64,000 nt of DNA, taken from assembly GCA_013397845.1 (NCBI GenBank), contig VZTG01001724.1, positions 474,644-538,643 on the forward strand, in the 5' to 3' direction. Each line of letters opens with the position of its first letter. Position 1 is the stretch's first letter. This stretch comes from Melanocharis versteri (lineage: Eukaryota; Chordata; Aves; Passeriformes; Melanocharitidae). The translations under genes were made by a program, and so were the position numbers. The notes under the pieces were generated by a model. The model saw only the letters and a list, made by a program, of their open reading frames with translations. It did not search any database and was not told the DNA's origin. Of the stretch, positions 25,743 to 39,475 are shown piece after piece.

Positions 25743-25802
25743 CTTAGAAGTAATCCATTTGATAAGGATCAGAGCTAAACACCAGACCAATGCAATTCCC
25801 AT
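25743..25802 (-). CDS. PDE7A: PDE7A2 alternative first coding exon (20 codons)
   Basis: The minus-strand reading from the ATG complementary to 25800-25802 gives MGIALVWCLALILIKWITSK, then a gtaggcc donor (GT at 25742-25741). The exon is exactly 60 nt and ends in phase 0, so it joins exon 2 in frame to give ...ITSK-RRGAIS. It closely resembles the hydrophobic N-terminus of mammalian PDE7A2 as I recall it, with conservative changes (A for T, V for I, I for V). The stretch of about 16 hydrophobic residues is expected to promote membrane association, unlike the soluble PDE7A1 N-terminus. The ATG context is only moderate (C at -3, G at +4), and an upstream out-of-frame ATG at 25828 overlaps it. 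The exon is too short for ORF finders; it is recognised from its peptide and its donor. Confidence 0.92.
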
Positions 25803-25828
25803 TGGATCACCCCAAATACCTGCAGCAT
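25775..25828 (-). other. Upstream ORF overlapping the PDE7A2 start codon
   Basis: On the minus strand an ATG at 25828-25826 opens a 17-codon frame ending at TAG (25777-25775). It is out of frame with, and overlaps, the PDE7A2 ATG at 25802. If the PDE7A2 leader includes position 25828, this frame could reduce initiation at the main start. It begins 26 nt before the main ATG. The frame is seen directly; a regulatory role is inference. Confidence 0.4.
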
Positions 25829-25990
25829 AATCTCCCCCCGACAGCCGCCAGTGCTGAAAGCAGCAGGGCACAGCAGTGAGGCACAAGGCAGGCAGCAGCT
25901 GTCACCTGACAGCCCCTGCAATGTGCTCTGCCCCGCTCCTCTCACTGCCAACGCTGGACTCTACAAGAAAGTTTTACAACCAGAGGACAT
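25803..25990 (-). promoter_or_regulatory. PDE7A: Putative PDE7A2 promoter / 5' UTR region
   Basis: The sequence just upstream of the PDE7A2 start codon is clearly richer in G and C than the surrounding intron from about 25830 to 25960, and then returns to AT-rich. This is the expected place for the alternative promoter and 5' leader. There is no TATA box at an obvious distance and only a few CpGs, so it is not a full CpG island. An upstream ATG lies at 25826-25828. The assignment is by position and composition; a start site cannot be mapped from sequence alone. Confidence 0.45.
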
Positions 25991-28900
25991 GGCAATTAGT
26001 AAAACCCTACTAAACCCCACAGAAATGCTAAAGGAAATGTAAAACCACGATTACACCCTTTCATCATACTGAAATACAGCAAAGTGTGCCAGACAACAGG
26101 ATCAAACTCCAGTAGTCAAAACACCCGAGCTAAGTCAGGATACTGCCTTGCCTTCAAATGTTATGAAGAGCCTGTTTTCAGCAGATTCCACCACCTGTGA
26201 TATTCACAAGTTCCTTTTATCTCTGACACCTGGAGAACTGCTATGGACTGAACTTCAAAATATATTTCAAAATTGCTTTTATAGCAACGTACTATAAATA
26301 ATGTTAACGAAAGTTAATGCACCAAGTATGTGCAACTGTTCAAACCAATTCTCGTTGTCTAACTTCTTCTTTTGTCCACTAAATACCAGGCCATCCTTCA
26401 TACTGTCTTTCTAGCCATTCACACTCATGCCTGAACTAGCATGGGCTTTCATTTATTGCTCCAAGGATTGAACCTGGCTACAGCCTCCCTGGCCCTTCCC
26501 AGGGTTGGAAAGCAGCCTAACTTCCTCCAAGGACATTGATTATGCAGCAAAGTGGTCCTACATGCTTGGTGCAGCTTTGAGATTCATTCTAATTTTTGTC
26601 ATTTTCAGCTGGCAAAAGTGTTTCATGTCAGAAATACAAGGAAATCTCAAATACTTTGGAAAAAAAAGAGCTACAGTGCAGGAGAAAAAGGAACAGTGTA
26701 GGATAATGAGTTTAAAAGGATGAAGCCAAATAACTGGAAGAAAAATTGTATGAAGAGTCAACTCTTCCTATTTATATGTTTTTTTTTTTCCAAAAAAATC
26801 AATTCCAAATTCCATTATGTGCACAAAACATGAAAGTTAGCACAGATCACCAAAGGAGTAGTTTTAACACTGAGAAACTAATTTCCTCCCCTCCACAGGA
26901 AAAGGGGACACATACCACAGTGGATGTTTACTAAATTAAGGAGAAGATTTGTTAAGTGGGATAGGGCTCTTTGTTGTTTTATATCATGATTACAAATATT
27001 TATGCTGTCTTTTAAGCTATAATCATGGTCTCAGCACAACCTGTGAATCCCTACAGAACCATTATATTCCAAACATTTATCTTCTGTCCTGTCCCCATGC
27101 CCCGGAAAACCAGTCAGATCAAAGCCAAAGGCAAGAACATTCAGAATGGGCCTTTTGGTACCTCACTTAATGAATGCAGCACTTATCTAAAGGTCTGTCA
27201 AGTTCCATCCAAAATGCAAACTGTCACAGAGATAGATTTAAAAACATTACCACCTCCGAATAGTTGACAAGGTTAAAACACCCTGACAATTAATCACCAC
27301 CAGCCTGATGTTTCTTTAAAAGAACAAACCCACAATAAATGGCATCAAGCTATATTTGCGTTACAATTTGGCACAACTGGAGCAGATCAAAACACAGCTG
27401 CTGCTCAGATCTTTACATCTATACTATATGAAGCCCAGGAGTTTTCATTTTTTTTTCGCAGGCCATATTTACTCCAACTTCCTGAACCAGACCCTACGAC
27501 AGGAGGTTCAAAGCTGCCAAGAAATGATCCAGTAACTGATCAAACCTCCACAACCCTATTGAGGGTTATGGCATATTTGGTGCACACAGTGAGTGAAATG
27601 ATCTAGTTTCTTTTGGAAGAATCCTGGTTAGCACATACCAAAACTCCAGAAAACAACAAAATGGGCACAGCAAACAGGAACAGTGAGGTGATTTGTTTCA
27701 AGACTGAACTCTCCTCTGAATAAAACTCCAGCATAAATAGGCTTATACACTGAAATGTCAAGCATTCCTCTCGGTCATCATTATCAATCCCTGACAAGTC
27801 TTCTGTTTCCCTGTCTCAAAATACATGAAGATGTTCTTGGAGTGTGTGCATGGTCTTGTCCCAGGTGCAGGGAGCAAGACTTTCTTCCACCAGTTTCAGA
27901 AATACAACATTATCTTAGAAAACAGAGCTATACAAAGTGACCACCCTTTCCTCTTTTGTCTTCCACCACTAAGTGGTTTAATTAAGAAGCCTCCTCTTGC
28001 TGAAAGTTTTCTTAAAACTGTCTCATGCATAAGTTTAATATGAGAACACAGAAATAAAAACATTTGCCACTACACCATTATTTGTTTTAATTACGGCTTG
28101 AAAATGGAAAGATTGTTTTGGCAATACGATTCCGAATTTGGAGACAGGGTAAGATCACAAAGTGCACTGGTTTGTATGAGAAGTTTAAGAAATCAACACA
28201 GAAGCTAAAGTGCTTCTTTCGGGGAAAGTGCTGCTTTGAATAACCTCACTAATAATTCCAAGGTGAAAGAGAAAGAAATTACGTTTTACAAATATGTGGA
28301 AGAAATTATTCAAGATCATTAATAAGTATGGTAAACCCGCAGGTAGAAGGCTACATAAAAATGAGGTAAGACTAAATTCCCTCTGTGTTAACATACTAGC
28401 TGTTATACTGCCTCAGTTCTGGGAGTGCAGGGACCCTTGAGCTGTGGACATCACCATCAGTCTCAGCTTCATATTGAAACTAAGAAGCACACCAGAAAGA
28501 ACAGCTATCATACGTTGCATTGTATTTTTTAAAAATTGGGGAAGTTGCCAATGCTGTTTCATTTTCTTTCTTCTCTTTCACTTTTCCAACAGATTCTTTT
28601 TCAGTTTTTCTAAAATCCAACTTCTTGATGTCTGCAGAGACACCATGTATGATAAGGCAAGATTTACAGTACCTAACTCATTACCTATTCCTCTCTCCTT
28701 ACCATCAGCTCACACGTACAAGTGCAATTGCTGTCTCTTATAATTTCCAAAGAAACACAAACTGATGACTTCAAGGTACACTTGATGATATGCAGCACTG
28801 TAGATGCATCTAAGCAGTCAAAGACATGTTTTGCTACAATTTTTGCATCTACTGAACAAGCCTCTCTGCGCTATTCCTGATGCATGCATTATCAATACAG

Positions 28901-30190
28901 CAGAAAGCAGTTGGGGCCTTGTAACAGTTGTTACAAAGATTCCACTAAGGAATTTGCTAAAGATATCCCTTTGCTCTCATTGAGAAACAGGCATCACATT
29001 GGACCAGCTCCTACCCATTCAAAGTAGCTCCCCCATTAATACACCATGGTGATTTGTAAGGCTCCAACTATTCCCATATACACTCCTAGAGATCTGTAAG
29101 GGTCCATGTGGAAACCCATTATTTCCTATTACATACTCTCTTATTTGAAGTACCAAGTACAGGATCTCAGTTTTACTTGTGTATTTCTAAATACCCATCT
29201 GTTCCAATACTTTTCTATTTTTATTTATTTTCCTGAAGTTCATCAGCCCAGAGGAATGACTCAGGATTGCCTTACAAATCTTAGTAACTACTGTTTATGC
29301 AGAAGTATCTTTAAATGCTCCGCCCCCTCCTCCCAAAACCATTTCAGTAACACCTACAAGAAATCCAGAGTTGAAGCAAGAGCACCACATTTCAGAGACT
29401 CTACTGGGCCTCAAATGATGCTCCATTTTAAATACAGCAGGGCTTCACAGATCTCCATCACCACCTGAGTTTTGATGCTAAAGTTTGAGGCCTGTTGCTA
29501 ATCATTCCTACTTGCCAGAATGACCTGATTTCATGTGCATGCACTTGTACACCTGGCCCAGAAAAGAAATCTCCGTGGAGTCTCCTTTGCCCTTCAAACA
29601 CCCGCTTCCAGAGCAGAGGCTTGTGGCACGCTGATTTCTAGAATACACCCCTGACTGACCTATTACTTGCTGTGAACCAGTCAGGGAACTTCACTATATT
29701 AACAGCATGTAATGACAGTAGAGGAATAAGCCTTTCATTTACAAATTCATCAGCACACAGCAGAAAAAAACCACAATTCATTTCCATCCTTTCTGTGCTT
29801 TTCTCCCTGTCTCATTATATATCATGTGTGATCTCTCTCTCCAGCAGACTTCACTAAAAAAGAATAATTAAATGGTAATCTATGAGTATTCTTGTAACAA
29901 GTGTGGGTAGCTACTGCTGCAGCCCAACCCAACCACTAAACGCTGCATTCAAGGGAAAAAAAGAAGAAAATGCACCATTATTTTTATAGATAGCAAGAGC
30001 AGAACTTCTAGAATTTCACAATGTATACACAATGACCAACTTTTACAAATGCTACTTCTATTTACATCTTAATTTAAAATGTTATCTAAGCACTTTACTT
30101 TCAATTCAGCTTCTTATTTAAAAGATCTGCCATGTTAGCCTAAGTTGCAACTACGTACAAGATTCCAACTATTCTAGCTGTTTATTAACA

Positions 30191-30338
30191 AAATCATAGA
30201 ATCATTTAGGTTGGAAAAGACCTTTCGGATCATCAAGTCCAACTGTTAACCCAGCACAGCCAAGTCCACCACTAAACCATGTCCCTAAATGCCACATATA
30301 CACATCATTTAAATAATTCCAGGGAGAGTGACTCATCA
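30191..30338 (-). mobile_element. CR1 LINE 3' end fragment
   Basis: The plus strand starts AAATCATAGAATCATTTAGG, then TTGGAAAAGACC, ATCATCAAGTCCAAC, and a segment about the CR1 'CCACTAAACCATGTCCCTAA' region. This is the reverse complement of a common avian CR1 3' UTR. It is truncated to about 150 bp and moderately diverged, losing similarity after the CCAGGGA...GTGACTC motif. Confidence 0.9.
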
Positions 30339-31694
30339 ACAAAGCTACGTATCAGCTAGCAAGCCATAGGCAAACATGAAAATCTAAGAAAGTTAGCAAA
30401 ATTCACCTTCCCGATCAAATATAAATCACCATTGCAAGTACCTAACTCAAAGCAACTAAACTAAAAAGGCTGGTTGATCTTGAACCAAAGGCTGAGAACT
30501 CCAAAACATGAACTTTGAAAGTCAAGAACAGCTACAGATCCAGAGGGCAAAAATTATACCCTTAAAGACTACTTTTCCGTTTTAGAAATCTTCCATTTCA
30601 GCCCTCAGTAAGATAGAAAAAGAAAGAAGGGCCCCTTAGAAAACATACAATCCCAGTGAATGAAAGAAGTCAACTACTTGCATTTCTGTACCATCACCCA
30701 TTCTGTGAATTTTCTATTGCTACTGCAACATAGCAACAGAAAACTATCAGAACCATGTGTCCTTTATTTCTAAAAGGAGTAAGAGGTAGTCTATATTTTA
30801 TAAACAAATCACATAAATCTTTGTCCAAAAAAGCACATTACTAAACATTCCATTTCTGTGATGGCTGTTTTAAACCTTTCCTCTTATTTGCTGAACAACA
30901 TGATTTTGCAGGTTAACAGAATGGACACATTACACTGAAAAAGGCAAAACCATACACATCATAGTTGAAGGGTGTACAAGAACACATTTTTACCTTCCTT
31001 GCATAGATTAAACACCTTGAAACAGGTCACCTCTTTTTAAAATGATTCTTTTGCAATATAAATGAGAACACTCTCAGTACCTCTGTCATATCATGAACTT
31101 CAGTTCTTTAGCTAGATGTGTTTCCATAAGAAAAAGTGTTATATGGTATAAACTGGCTCAGTGACAAGCAATCCAATTTAGATCACTTAAATGTAGAAAC
31201 TCTGAAATTCACTGTTTTAGGTAAAACAAATCACCAGAAGATTTACTGAAGTTAACAATACAGTATTCTTCCTCTGATTTATTCAGACACATGTTTTCAA
31301 AGGATGTTTACTTACTGTGGCATTTTAGGCCTTTGTTAAATTCACAAACTAAGATTTCTGCTTCTCTCCAGAGAAGAGATTTTGGAGAGAAGTTATACAC
31401 CACTTATTTCAAAGCCTCTTTAAGGAAACAAACAAAAAAAGTATGAAAAAGTTAGGACAAAGTTGACACACATGTATTTGTCATTTGCTTTTCAGGAAAT
31501 ACTCATTTTTTAACCCTTGCATGTAGTGAGTCCTGTCACCTTGGACAGAGAACCATATTAGCAGCTGCACAGATGCTCAACCAGGACTGGTCTACAGCAG
31601 CCTGTATCTGCCCACACCTCTTGGCAGGTACTGTCACCTGCTCATTCACAGCAAGAAACTGGGCCAGTTCTAGAGGTCAATACAAATATCTTCA

Positions 31695-31780
31695 TCTGTG
31701 ATTCTGAAAAGTTAAAGAACTGTACCATTGTCACAAGACAAAGTTCCATCAGGGCCTCAAGACCGCAATCCTCTCAGTAA
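31695..31780 (-). mobile_element. Possible MIR-like SINE remnant
   Basis: Read on the plus strand, AGTTAAAGAACTG...CCATTGTCACAAGAC and then TCAAGACC...ATCCTCTC resemble the reverse complement of the MIR/CORE-SINE body and tRNA-derived head (compare the GTTAAGTGACTTGCCCAAGG type). Divergence is high and the match is from memory; it may be chance. Confidence 0.3.
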
Positions 31781-33482
31781 AGGTAGACTGTTCTGAAGGT
31801 GAGCCGCAAGAAGTTGTGCTTTAGCCGCTCTGAGTTACTGTGTTTCACTATTAAATACACCTTCAGCCAAGACTGAACGGTACACTGGAAGCAAATAAAC
31901 AGTAATTTCAATTCCTACGTACTTCACATATTGCAAGTAACCCAGCCATGGAAGTGAAAACAGTTGAACAGTAAAGTGTGACAAGAAAAGCTACCAATGT
32001 TTTAGACTTTGGAATAAAAAAATTCATGTTCTATTTCTAAAACATATCCTTTGAACAGTGAAAGATCATCTTACTGTGCTATATTTAAATGGGAACCTAA
32101 ATAAAAAACATTTGAGTTTACAATCTCACAGAAAGACACTGCAAAACTGTCAACACATCACAGCAACCAGAAAAGAAAATTACAGAACTTAAAGTCACAG
32201 AAGTTGTATCTTAAAATTCTCCACAAATTACCAATAGAAGACACAAAGGACACAACAAGTCTGTCTTCTAAATTCAAGGTTAAAAGTTTTTGCCTTGGAG
32301 AGAAGCTTTCCCAATAACTTCTACGTTTATGTGAACACTACTAGCTCACCCGCACAGCTTCAGAGCTTCCAGAAGCGTGTGTGTGGAAAGGGGGAGCACA
32401 GGAAGCACTCAGGGCCTCCCCACATAACAGCAGCTCTATGTATGAATTTCTACAGATGTGTCGGTCCAGCTCATGAACTCAGAGAAGAGCAATGCAGTGC
32501 AATGAATGAAGGCTAAAAGGCACAGGGCACAGTGTGAGATGCTCCTTTTCACTTGCTCCCTGGACTTCTCTCTCATTCACAGATGAAAAGGAAAAGGAAA
32601 TAAATAAAATTTATGGGAACAAATAAGAGCCTCTATTTGACTAAGTGATGGGTACTCCCATAGCTATGAGGGCTCACCTCTCTCTAAGCCTAGAGTAGTA
32701 TCTTCCTGCCTGGTTCTTGTCTAGCAAGTTTTTCCTAATCCCGCACTGCTAAAAGCTACCCTTAACCCTTCACGCACACTTCAATTCACTTTGCAGGAAG
32801 CATTTAAAGAACAGTTTACACTAAATTAAAATATTCACACTTATTGAGACTCCCCAGGCAACACAGCTTCCATTTACTTTAAGCAAGGATTTTCAATTTT
32901 CAAATCTCATTTTAAAAAAATTAACAGTTCCCGCAGGGAAAAAAGAAGCAAAGCCTAACACATTCCAGCAGTTCCCTAGGCAAACTGGTATATGCTAAAG
33001 CTCCAATAGTATGTTAAATATTAGAAAGGAAGTAATAAAATCATCTTTGCTTCCAGTTCCTTGCAAGCCATCACACAGAAATACTAGGTGGTCAAAAAAG
33101 ATTAAATTTCAAGGGGGAAGCTGGAAGATTCACATTCACAAATTAAGCAGAGATAGCAACAGAACATCTGAAATAAATAAAGTCTGGCTTTCATTCTCTT
33201 ATTTTGTGATTATTTCCTTTAAAGTAAGAACTACAGATGACAAACACTGAAACTGGTTACACCATTTGCTGTCAAATTCACAAACCAATATTGTATTTAA
33301 TTTATAATATGATAGCAAATGAAAATAATAATTAACTTAAAGTCCTCAGAGTTTATGAAGAACAAAGAGTGTCAAAGAAAGATCATAAAAAGGCAAAGCA
33401 CAAAACTAAGAAGTCACACATGGTATCATAGCATATGAAATACAGAAAAGATTGACCAACTACATTCAACTTCTTACACGTC

Positions 33483-33595
33483 AAAAAAAACCCCCTAACA
33501 TTTCAAGCTCAAAAAAACCCAAACAAATGAAACTAACAAAAAAACCCCAAAACAAACAAAAAACAAACAACAAAAAAACCCCACACGCCATATAG
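33483..33595. repeat. A/C-rich low-complexity tract
   Basis: Runs of A(5-8) separated by CCC, CCCC or single C residues, including an (AAAC)n-like stretch. On the transcribed strand of PDE7A this reads as T-runs separated by G-runs. It is low complexity and has no coding value. Confidence 0.85.
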
Positions 33596-36500
33596 AAACC
33601 CAAACCATTGCAGTTACAGTTTCTTCTACAATGTTCTTCCTAGAGGAAATTCATCTAGAGATGCTTCTGCACTAAACACTTACTTCAGAATTTGCTTACC
33701 CACCATAACCCAAAAATGCTTTTAGTCTCCCAATTAAGGATAGACTGAATGTCAACTGAATTGGATAGGCAGACCAGTTTCAGCTGAAACCCTTAAACTT
33801 GGAGAAGCTCTAATGAGACAGTAAGCTGAAAACACTAGTCTTCCCCATGCCACTCACCTGCCATTTCAACACCTTCCCTCACTTTCCAGACCATAATATA
33901 TTATTGCCAGCTTCCCACCTTTCATTTTATTGAGCTACCAATACAACCTTGCTACATACTTCTAAATTCTCATTCTCTGACCTGTAGCAGATGCAGAGTT
34001 CTTATAGCAAATGCTTTAAAAACTTGCTAATGAAGTTTAATAAAGCTATTTTCATGCAAACCTTATGTTTTATAGACATTTACACAGCTGTAAACATGTA
34101 GTTATTGCCTTGCATTAATATTCTGTCAGCATGTGGGTGCCAGCAATCCATGCATCCAAACACTTTTCATCAAAACCCAAATGTACTTATTTCAGCTTCT
34201 CAGCCGCTACAGATAAAGCCAACCCTGAAACAGAGAGAGCTTTTCAGTAGTGTTGTGCCTCATGTCTGCAGGTGTTGAACTGAAAAAGACTACTGTGTTT
34301 GAGACTGAAATACCCTGAAAAGGTTCAGCTTTCCATTACAGAGATGTCAGTGTCAGAAATATTTTCCTGGATCTAAAGAAAGAGGATTTGTTTTTGTTTG
34401 GCTTGGCTTTTTTTTCTAATAGGTCAGTACTAAGAAAGAAGTAGCTGACAAAGGAACAGAAGAATTATAAGCCCAAAACTAATAGAAAAAAAATTCCCAG
34501 GCAAAAAATGATGTATGACTGCAACCCTGATAGGGGGAGGCATGGAAGGAGGTATGGAAACAGGCATACAAAGAACGTGTTCTATTAATAGATTAATACA
34601 TTTTTGATACACTTCACCGCTGACACATTGACATAGAAAAAAAGGTGGAAAGTTGGAGGAGAAAATTTAGGGACTTCTTCAACTACAACTAATAGCCTTC
34701 TACAGCCTTCTCTCAAGTACTATATCCTTGTACACACTCCTCATTATTCAACCTGAGTGTGCACTTTATCACATTTATAACATTCCAAGACCTCCTACAA
34801 TTAGAAACCACTTTCAAGTCATTTTTCTTACAGGGATTTCACAGCAGTACAGCTCTGAATTTAATATGCCATTTTTGAAGGTAACAAGATGCTACTTTCA
34901 TTGTCAAGTCTTTAACACTAAATAGAAATTGAATTAAGCATACAAGTTATTTCAATAGGATTTAAAAGATTCACATTTGAAAAATTACATTCCATTTCCA
35001 TTTTACTTAGTTATCCTGCAGGGATGCTGAAAATAGCCATACAATTATTACATTGTTTCTTAAAGAAGCAAGAATTGTAGCAATACCAACAAGAATGTTT
35101 ATCTCTGAAGCTCCTTGCCACCCACTGGACACCTGTCAGTCTTGGCACTGGCCTTTATGTGCCCATGTAAAGAAGATTTTGCATGGCATAGCCCTCTCTT
35201 GACCAAATTAGGCTAACCTCATCTGCATTGACATCAGTGCCTACAATTTTGGAATCTCATCGACAGAAATAGCTTTATCACAGGGCCCAGCATACAAATT
35301 AAGCATCTGTATAGGGCGTGCTGAACTTGTGGAAGTGATAAAAAGCTGTAGTGGAAAAATCTTAGCATATACTTTGAAGCCATATCTAATTAAGGCAACA
35401 GTTAGCTACTCTGGGTGAATTTGTTATTTGAAGTCTGGAGTTTAGTCCACTTGCTGTCTTCTCTGTTTGCACACAAGCTAATGATAAAAACTTACATTTT
35501 AAGCAAGAATCATGACCAGTAGCTCAGCATGTATTTCAGGTATGTGGAAATCACACATTTTTAATACCAGATCCCAGTTTTGTCTTCAAATTTGGCATCA
35601 CTAATCATCCCGTTATTCTGCAAGAAGCCATTTCAACTTGCAACAGGATTATCTCCAGGACTAAACGTGTGCTGTCTGCACGACAAACTAAAAATATCAG
35701 GACACAATTAATTTCATTAATGTTATATGACTTAGGCAGTAAAGGGGAAATTTGGTATATTGGATCCTAATTATCTTATTTATGTAGTGAACTAATTTTA
35801 CAGAGGAACTTTTGGAAAGGAGCAGAAGGACAAAACAAGCTAGATAAGCAACCCAAGCAACCCCTGAAACACATTTGGGAAATGAGGTAAGAGAAATGGA
35901 GGAATAGCTCGTATGATTGTAGCAAAATTCCAGGCTTCTCATCATTATGTCAGAGCTGGGAGTTCACAGATCAAAAGGCGCACAGCACCACTCGCCCCGT
36001 TCTCCAGGGGAAAGGAGGATCTGCTGTCAGTAACTTCTCCAAATATGATGGAAGACAGACACAAGACCTCAATATAATTAAAGCCTTTCTAATTTTCACA
36101 GAATTTTAAGACTCATGGAAATATAGATGATCATGCAGAACAAAAGAATAGTAGAAAACATTAAAATCATTTTTTGCTCTAGAATAAGTTACCAAATATG
36201 GATGTCACTGCTCCTAAAGGGCACAGTACTAGAAGTGCAAAGACTACTCCCAAACACATAACTAAGAAATATAGAAAGAAATGCAACCTAGCCTGTAGTT
36301 GAAGATACCTGGGTTTTTGGAGGTTCCATGGGGAGCCAACCTGTGACACACACAGTAGAACCTTGCTTCCCATGCTATAAATCAGCCTACCTCCACCAAA
36401 ATTGCCCCAGTATCTTCCTTATTGCTTCCTACACAAAACTACAAATTGTCATCATGCCTCTAATCAAAATTTTCCATTTGCAAACAACTCACTCTCATTC

Positions 36501-37237
36501 CACTGTCCCCTCTTTTGCATCATATTCCACCAAATAGTGTAGGAGAACAGAAAAACATGGATAGCACATACTGCGGCTAACCCATCAGCCTGGGTAAAGT
36601 CCTATCACATACCACACCAGAGAACTCCTTGAAATGACCAGTGAAAAGCCCAACTCTCAGTCTTTCATTTACTTTCCAAACTATGAAGAGCAGAAACTTC
36701 TCAAATCCTACAAATAATCAATTCATTTTCAACATTGAACTTTTTATTCTGCTTTGAGATACATAAGTATTTCTATTAAGTAGTTTTTATGTCTTTCAAG
36801 GAAGTTTCAGACCTGTCCTTCTAAACACGCAATTTTCAAATATTTTGAAAAATATCCTGCATTGAAAGGTATACACAGCAACAAATCATTAGCCAAAACA
36901 GTCTGTTTATTATAATCCATATTTATTATGCCCTCATCTTTACCTCACCCTCAAAAAATATTAAAAAGAGTACTAGCAATTCTCCTACAGCATATACTTG
37001 CTGTTGTTTAATAGACCAAGAGTCAGATTCCATTCTGGTTTTTCACAGAGTTCCCAAGTCAATTTATGCACACAGATCAGTGCTCCCATAACTAAGTCAT
37101 AATCCTTTACTCAAAAAGTGGAAAGTATAAAATGGCAATAGGCTTCTCATACTGCAAAGGGCTCAAACTCCAAAGGCAGAATTAACTTCTTCAGTGGTTT
37201 CTCTAAAGCATTCATCAAAACTATCTGAGTACTTCAC

Positions 37238-37403
37238 AAGTTGTTGCCCAGAGAAGCTGTGTATGCCCCATTCCTGGAAGGGTTCAAGGCCAGGTTGGAT
37301 GGGGCTTTGAGCAACCTGGTCTAGGGGAAGGTGTCCCTGCAAGGGGATGGAACTAGATGATTTTTAATGTCCCTTCCAAACCAAACCATTCTATGAATCT
37401 ATA
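37238..37403 (+). mobile_element. CR1 LINE 3' end fragment
   Basis: The plus strand reads as a CR1 3' UTR in sense: TTGTTGCCCAGAGAAGCTGT, then CATTCCTGGAAGGGTTCAAG, GGCCAGGTTGGATGGGGC, GGTGTCCCTGC, GGAACTAGATGAT, and ends CCAAACCATTCTATGAATCT. It is the only clear plus-oriented CR1 in intron 1, i.e. antisense to PDE7A. It is 5'-truncated to about 165 bp with modest divergence. Confidence 0.92.
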
Positions 37404-38039
37404 AGTATTCATCCCGAAACTCCAGCCCAGCATCAAGATCAGAGCCCAAACATCAGTTCTTCTGGGCACACAATTTAAGACTGCTAGAATTGTATTCTCC
37501 AATTTCTTTTTAATCACATACGGCCTTCACATAAGCATGGCTCCCCTGCCAGAGCATCTCCCTCTTTCGAGAGGGAGTGGAGGAGAGGAAGAGGGCAGGA
37601 AAGGCAAATCAGGCTGCAAGATCTCATGTCAAGCATTCAAAAATTGAGAAGCACACAACCATGATCTAGGAAAAGCTTGATGTATGTGTTGATACTAATA
37701 AGCAGTTACAAGACGGAAGCATGGGAAGTATCTTTTCCTCCAGAGTGGCATTTAACTACCTTTTAAATACCCACAATCCTTCATTCTTCTCAGACAAAAA
37801 ACACAAGGTATGGTTAAAATGCTTTCCACAACAAAAGCAAGTACACTTTGAGCAATAAAGGAGGCAGAGATTTCCTGTAAAACATTAAAAAATTAAAATC
37901 TCACAATGCATTGATATAAGAATGTTAATATGGATTGCAGAAGCAATTGAAATGCATATTTCCTAACCACTGTGCTTGTCTTTAGGGTTACACCCATAAA
38001 GGAAGAAAACTGTTATTTCACAGCTCTTCTGTTCAAATT

Positions 38040-38125
38040 CAATAAATAAAAAAAAAAAATATAAAAAAAAATAAAAAAAACCACCACCAAACACCACAAA
38101 AAAACAAACCAGAAAAACCCAGTTA
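38040..38125. repeat. A-rich low-complexity tract
   Basis: Long A runs interrupted by single T or C residues, then CCACCACC and further A/C-rich sequence. It resembles the tract near 33.5 kb, in the same orientation. Confidence 0.85.
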
Positions 38126-39019
38126 TTTCAAACCAACAACCAAACTAATTAACTAGTGCTCACAACATACTTTACCCACATACCTTAAGAAATTAGAAAC
38201 TCTACATTCATGTCAGAGACCACTTCTGCTGTTTTAAGATACAAACTACACACAAAACTCATAATTTCTAATCACAGAAAACAAAAATGTGTTTCAAAAA
38301 TTAACATATTTAAAATGTATCTTGAGCAATAGAGAAATAAATCTTCATATAGAGATATACAAATACACTCAGCATGTAAGCTGGAAGCAAATGCACAAAT
38401 TTAAGGTAATCATTCTTAACCAGTGAGTACAAAATTTTTACAGAAAATAGTACAATGCAAAAAAAATTAAGGTAGTTCCATAAACTGATACATTTTTATC
38501 CTTCTAGACCTGAGATACTTACACTTTTCCAGGAACAACAGAACTTCCAGCACGGGATTGGCTGTTTCTATTATCTACAAACCCGTAAGTTCAATAAAAA
38601 TCTTCAAAACTGTGGGTTTAGAAGTAGTCTGAAGCTGTTTCCTCTAGGCACACAATGCCTACTAGAGTTTTAAGTAGTGTAGTAATCAGGGCTAGGCGCG
38701 GACAGGGCATCAGCCATAAAGCAATCTGTCCTTGATGACGAGAGTAAGTTTTCAAGTACGCAGCTCATGTCAAAATGCCTTTGATCCTGAAAATTTAACA
38801 CTGTACAAAGCTTTGAATACATTAGCCACAAGAACACTGCAGAGTGCTCAAGAGCGTCCTCCTTTATAATAATTGAAATGAGACTAAACACTGCTGAAGT
38901 TTCCTTTTTTAATAAAAACTATTGCTTGTTGTCTTAAAAATCCCCAGGTATAGGGTAGTTTATCTGAAAAACTGATGCCTCTCATCCGCAGGTTATGGCT
39001 TGTTTTTAGCGGTACAAGA

Positions 39020-39475
39020 CTACTTCAAGTAAGTATTTCCAGCCCACCTTGACTTGAGAGATTGCAATGCTGCACGGGGTACAACAGCCAGGGCTGGCAC
39101 TGACTTGCACCTCAGTGCATGGACATTGTTGTATCTTCTCCTTATTCCTGAATTTTGAAAAACAGGTTTCAATGTACCATTCAACATCCAAGAAGCAGAA
39201 GTACGACTAATAAGCTGAACTCCTTTTGTGGCTCCAGCCTCCCCCACACCAGGAGCACGTGGTACAGGAGGCTTGCTGCCCTTCAGCTTACACCTTTCAG
39301 CCTTCCACTGAAGTATGGCTTGTCCTAAGGCAATATATATTATTCCACCTCTTCCTGAATCCAGGCATGTTGTGGAGGAGTGGGACAAGCTCATACAAAT
39401 GCAAGGCTCCTGAAATGAAGAACTGGAGGAAAAAATTATTTTTTTGCAAGTAATGTTGGAAGAAAACAAAAACAC
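39020..39475 (-). other. 151-codon open frame in intron 1, unrecognised
   Basis: An open minus-strand frame, same strand as PDE7A, beginning MFLFSSNITCKK with a serine-rich start and a basic C-terminal half. I recognise no domain. The local sequence (39050-39400) is somewhat more GC-rich than its flanks. With this base composition a frame of this size is roughly expected once per window by chance, so I do not call it a gene. Confidence 0.15.
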
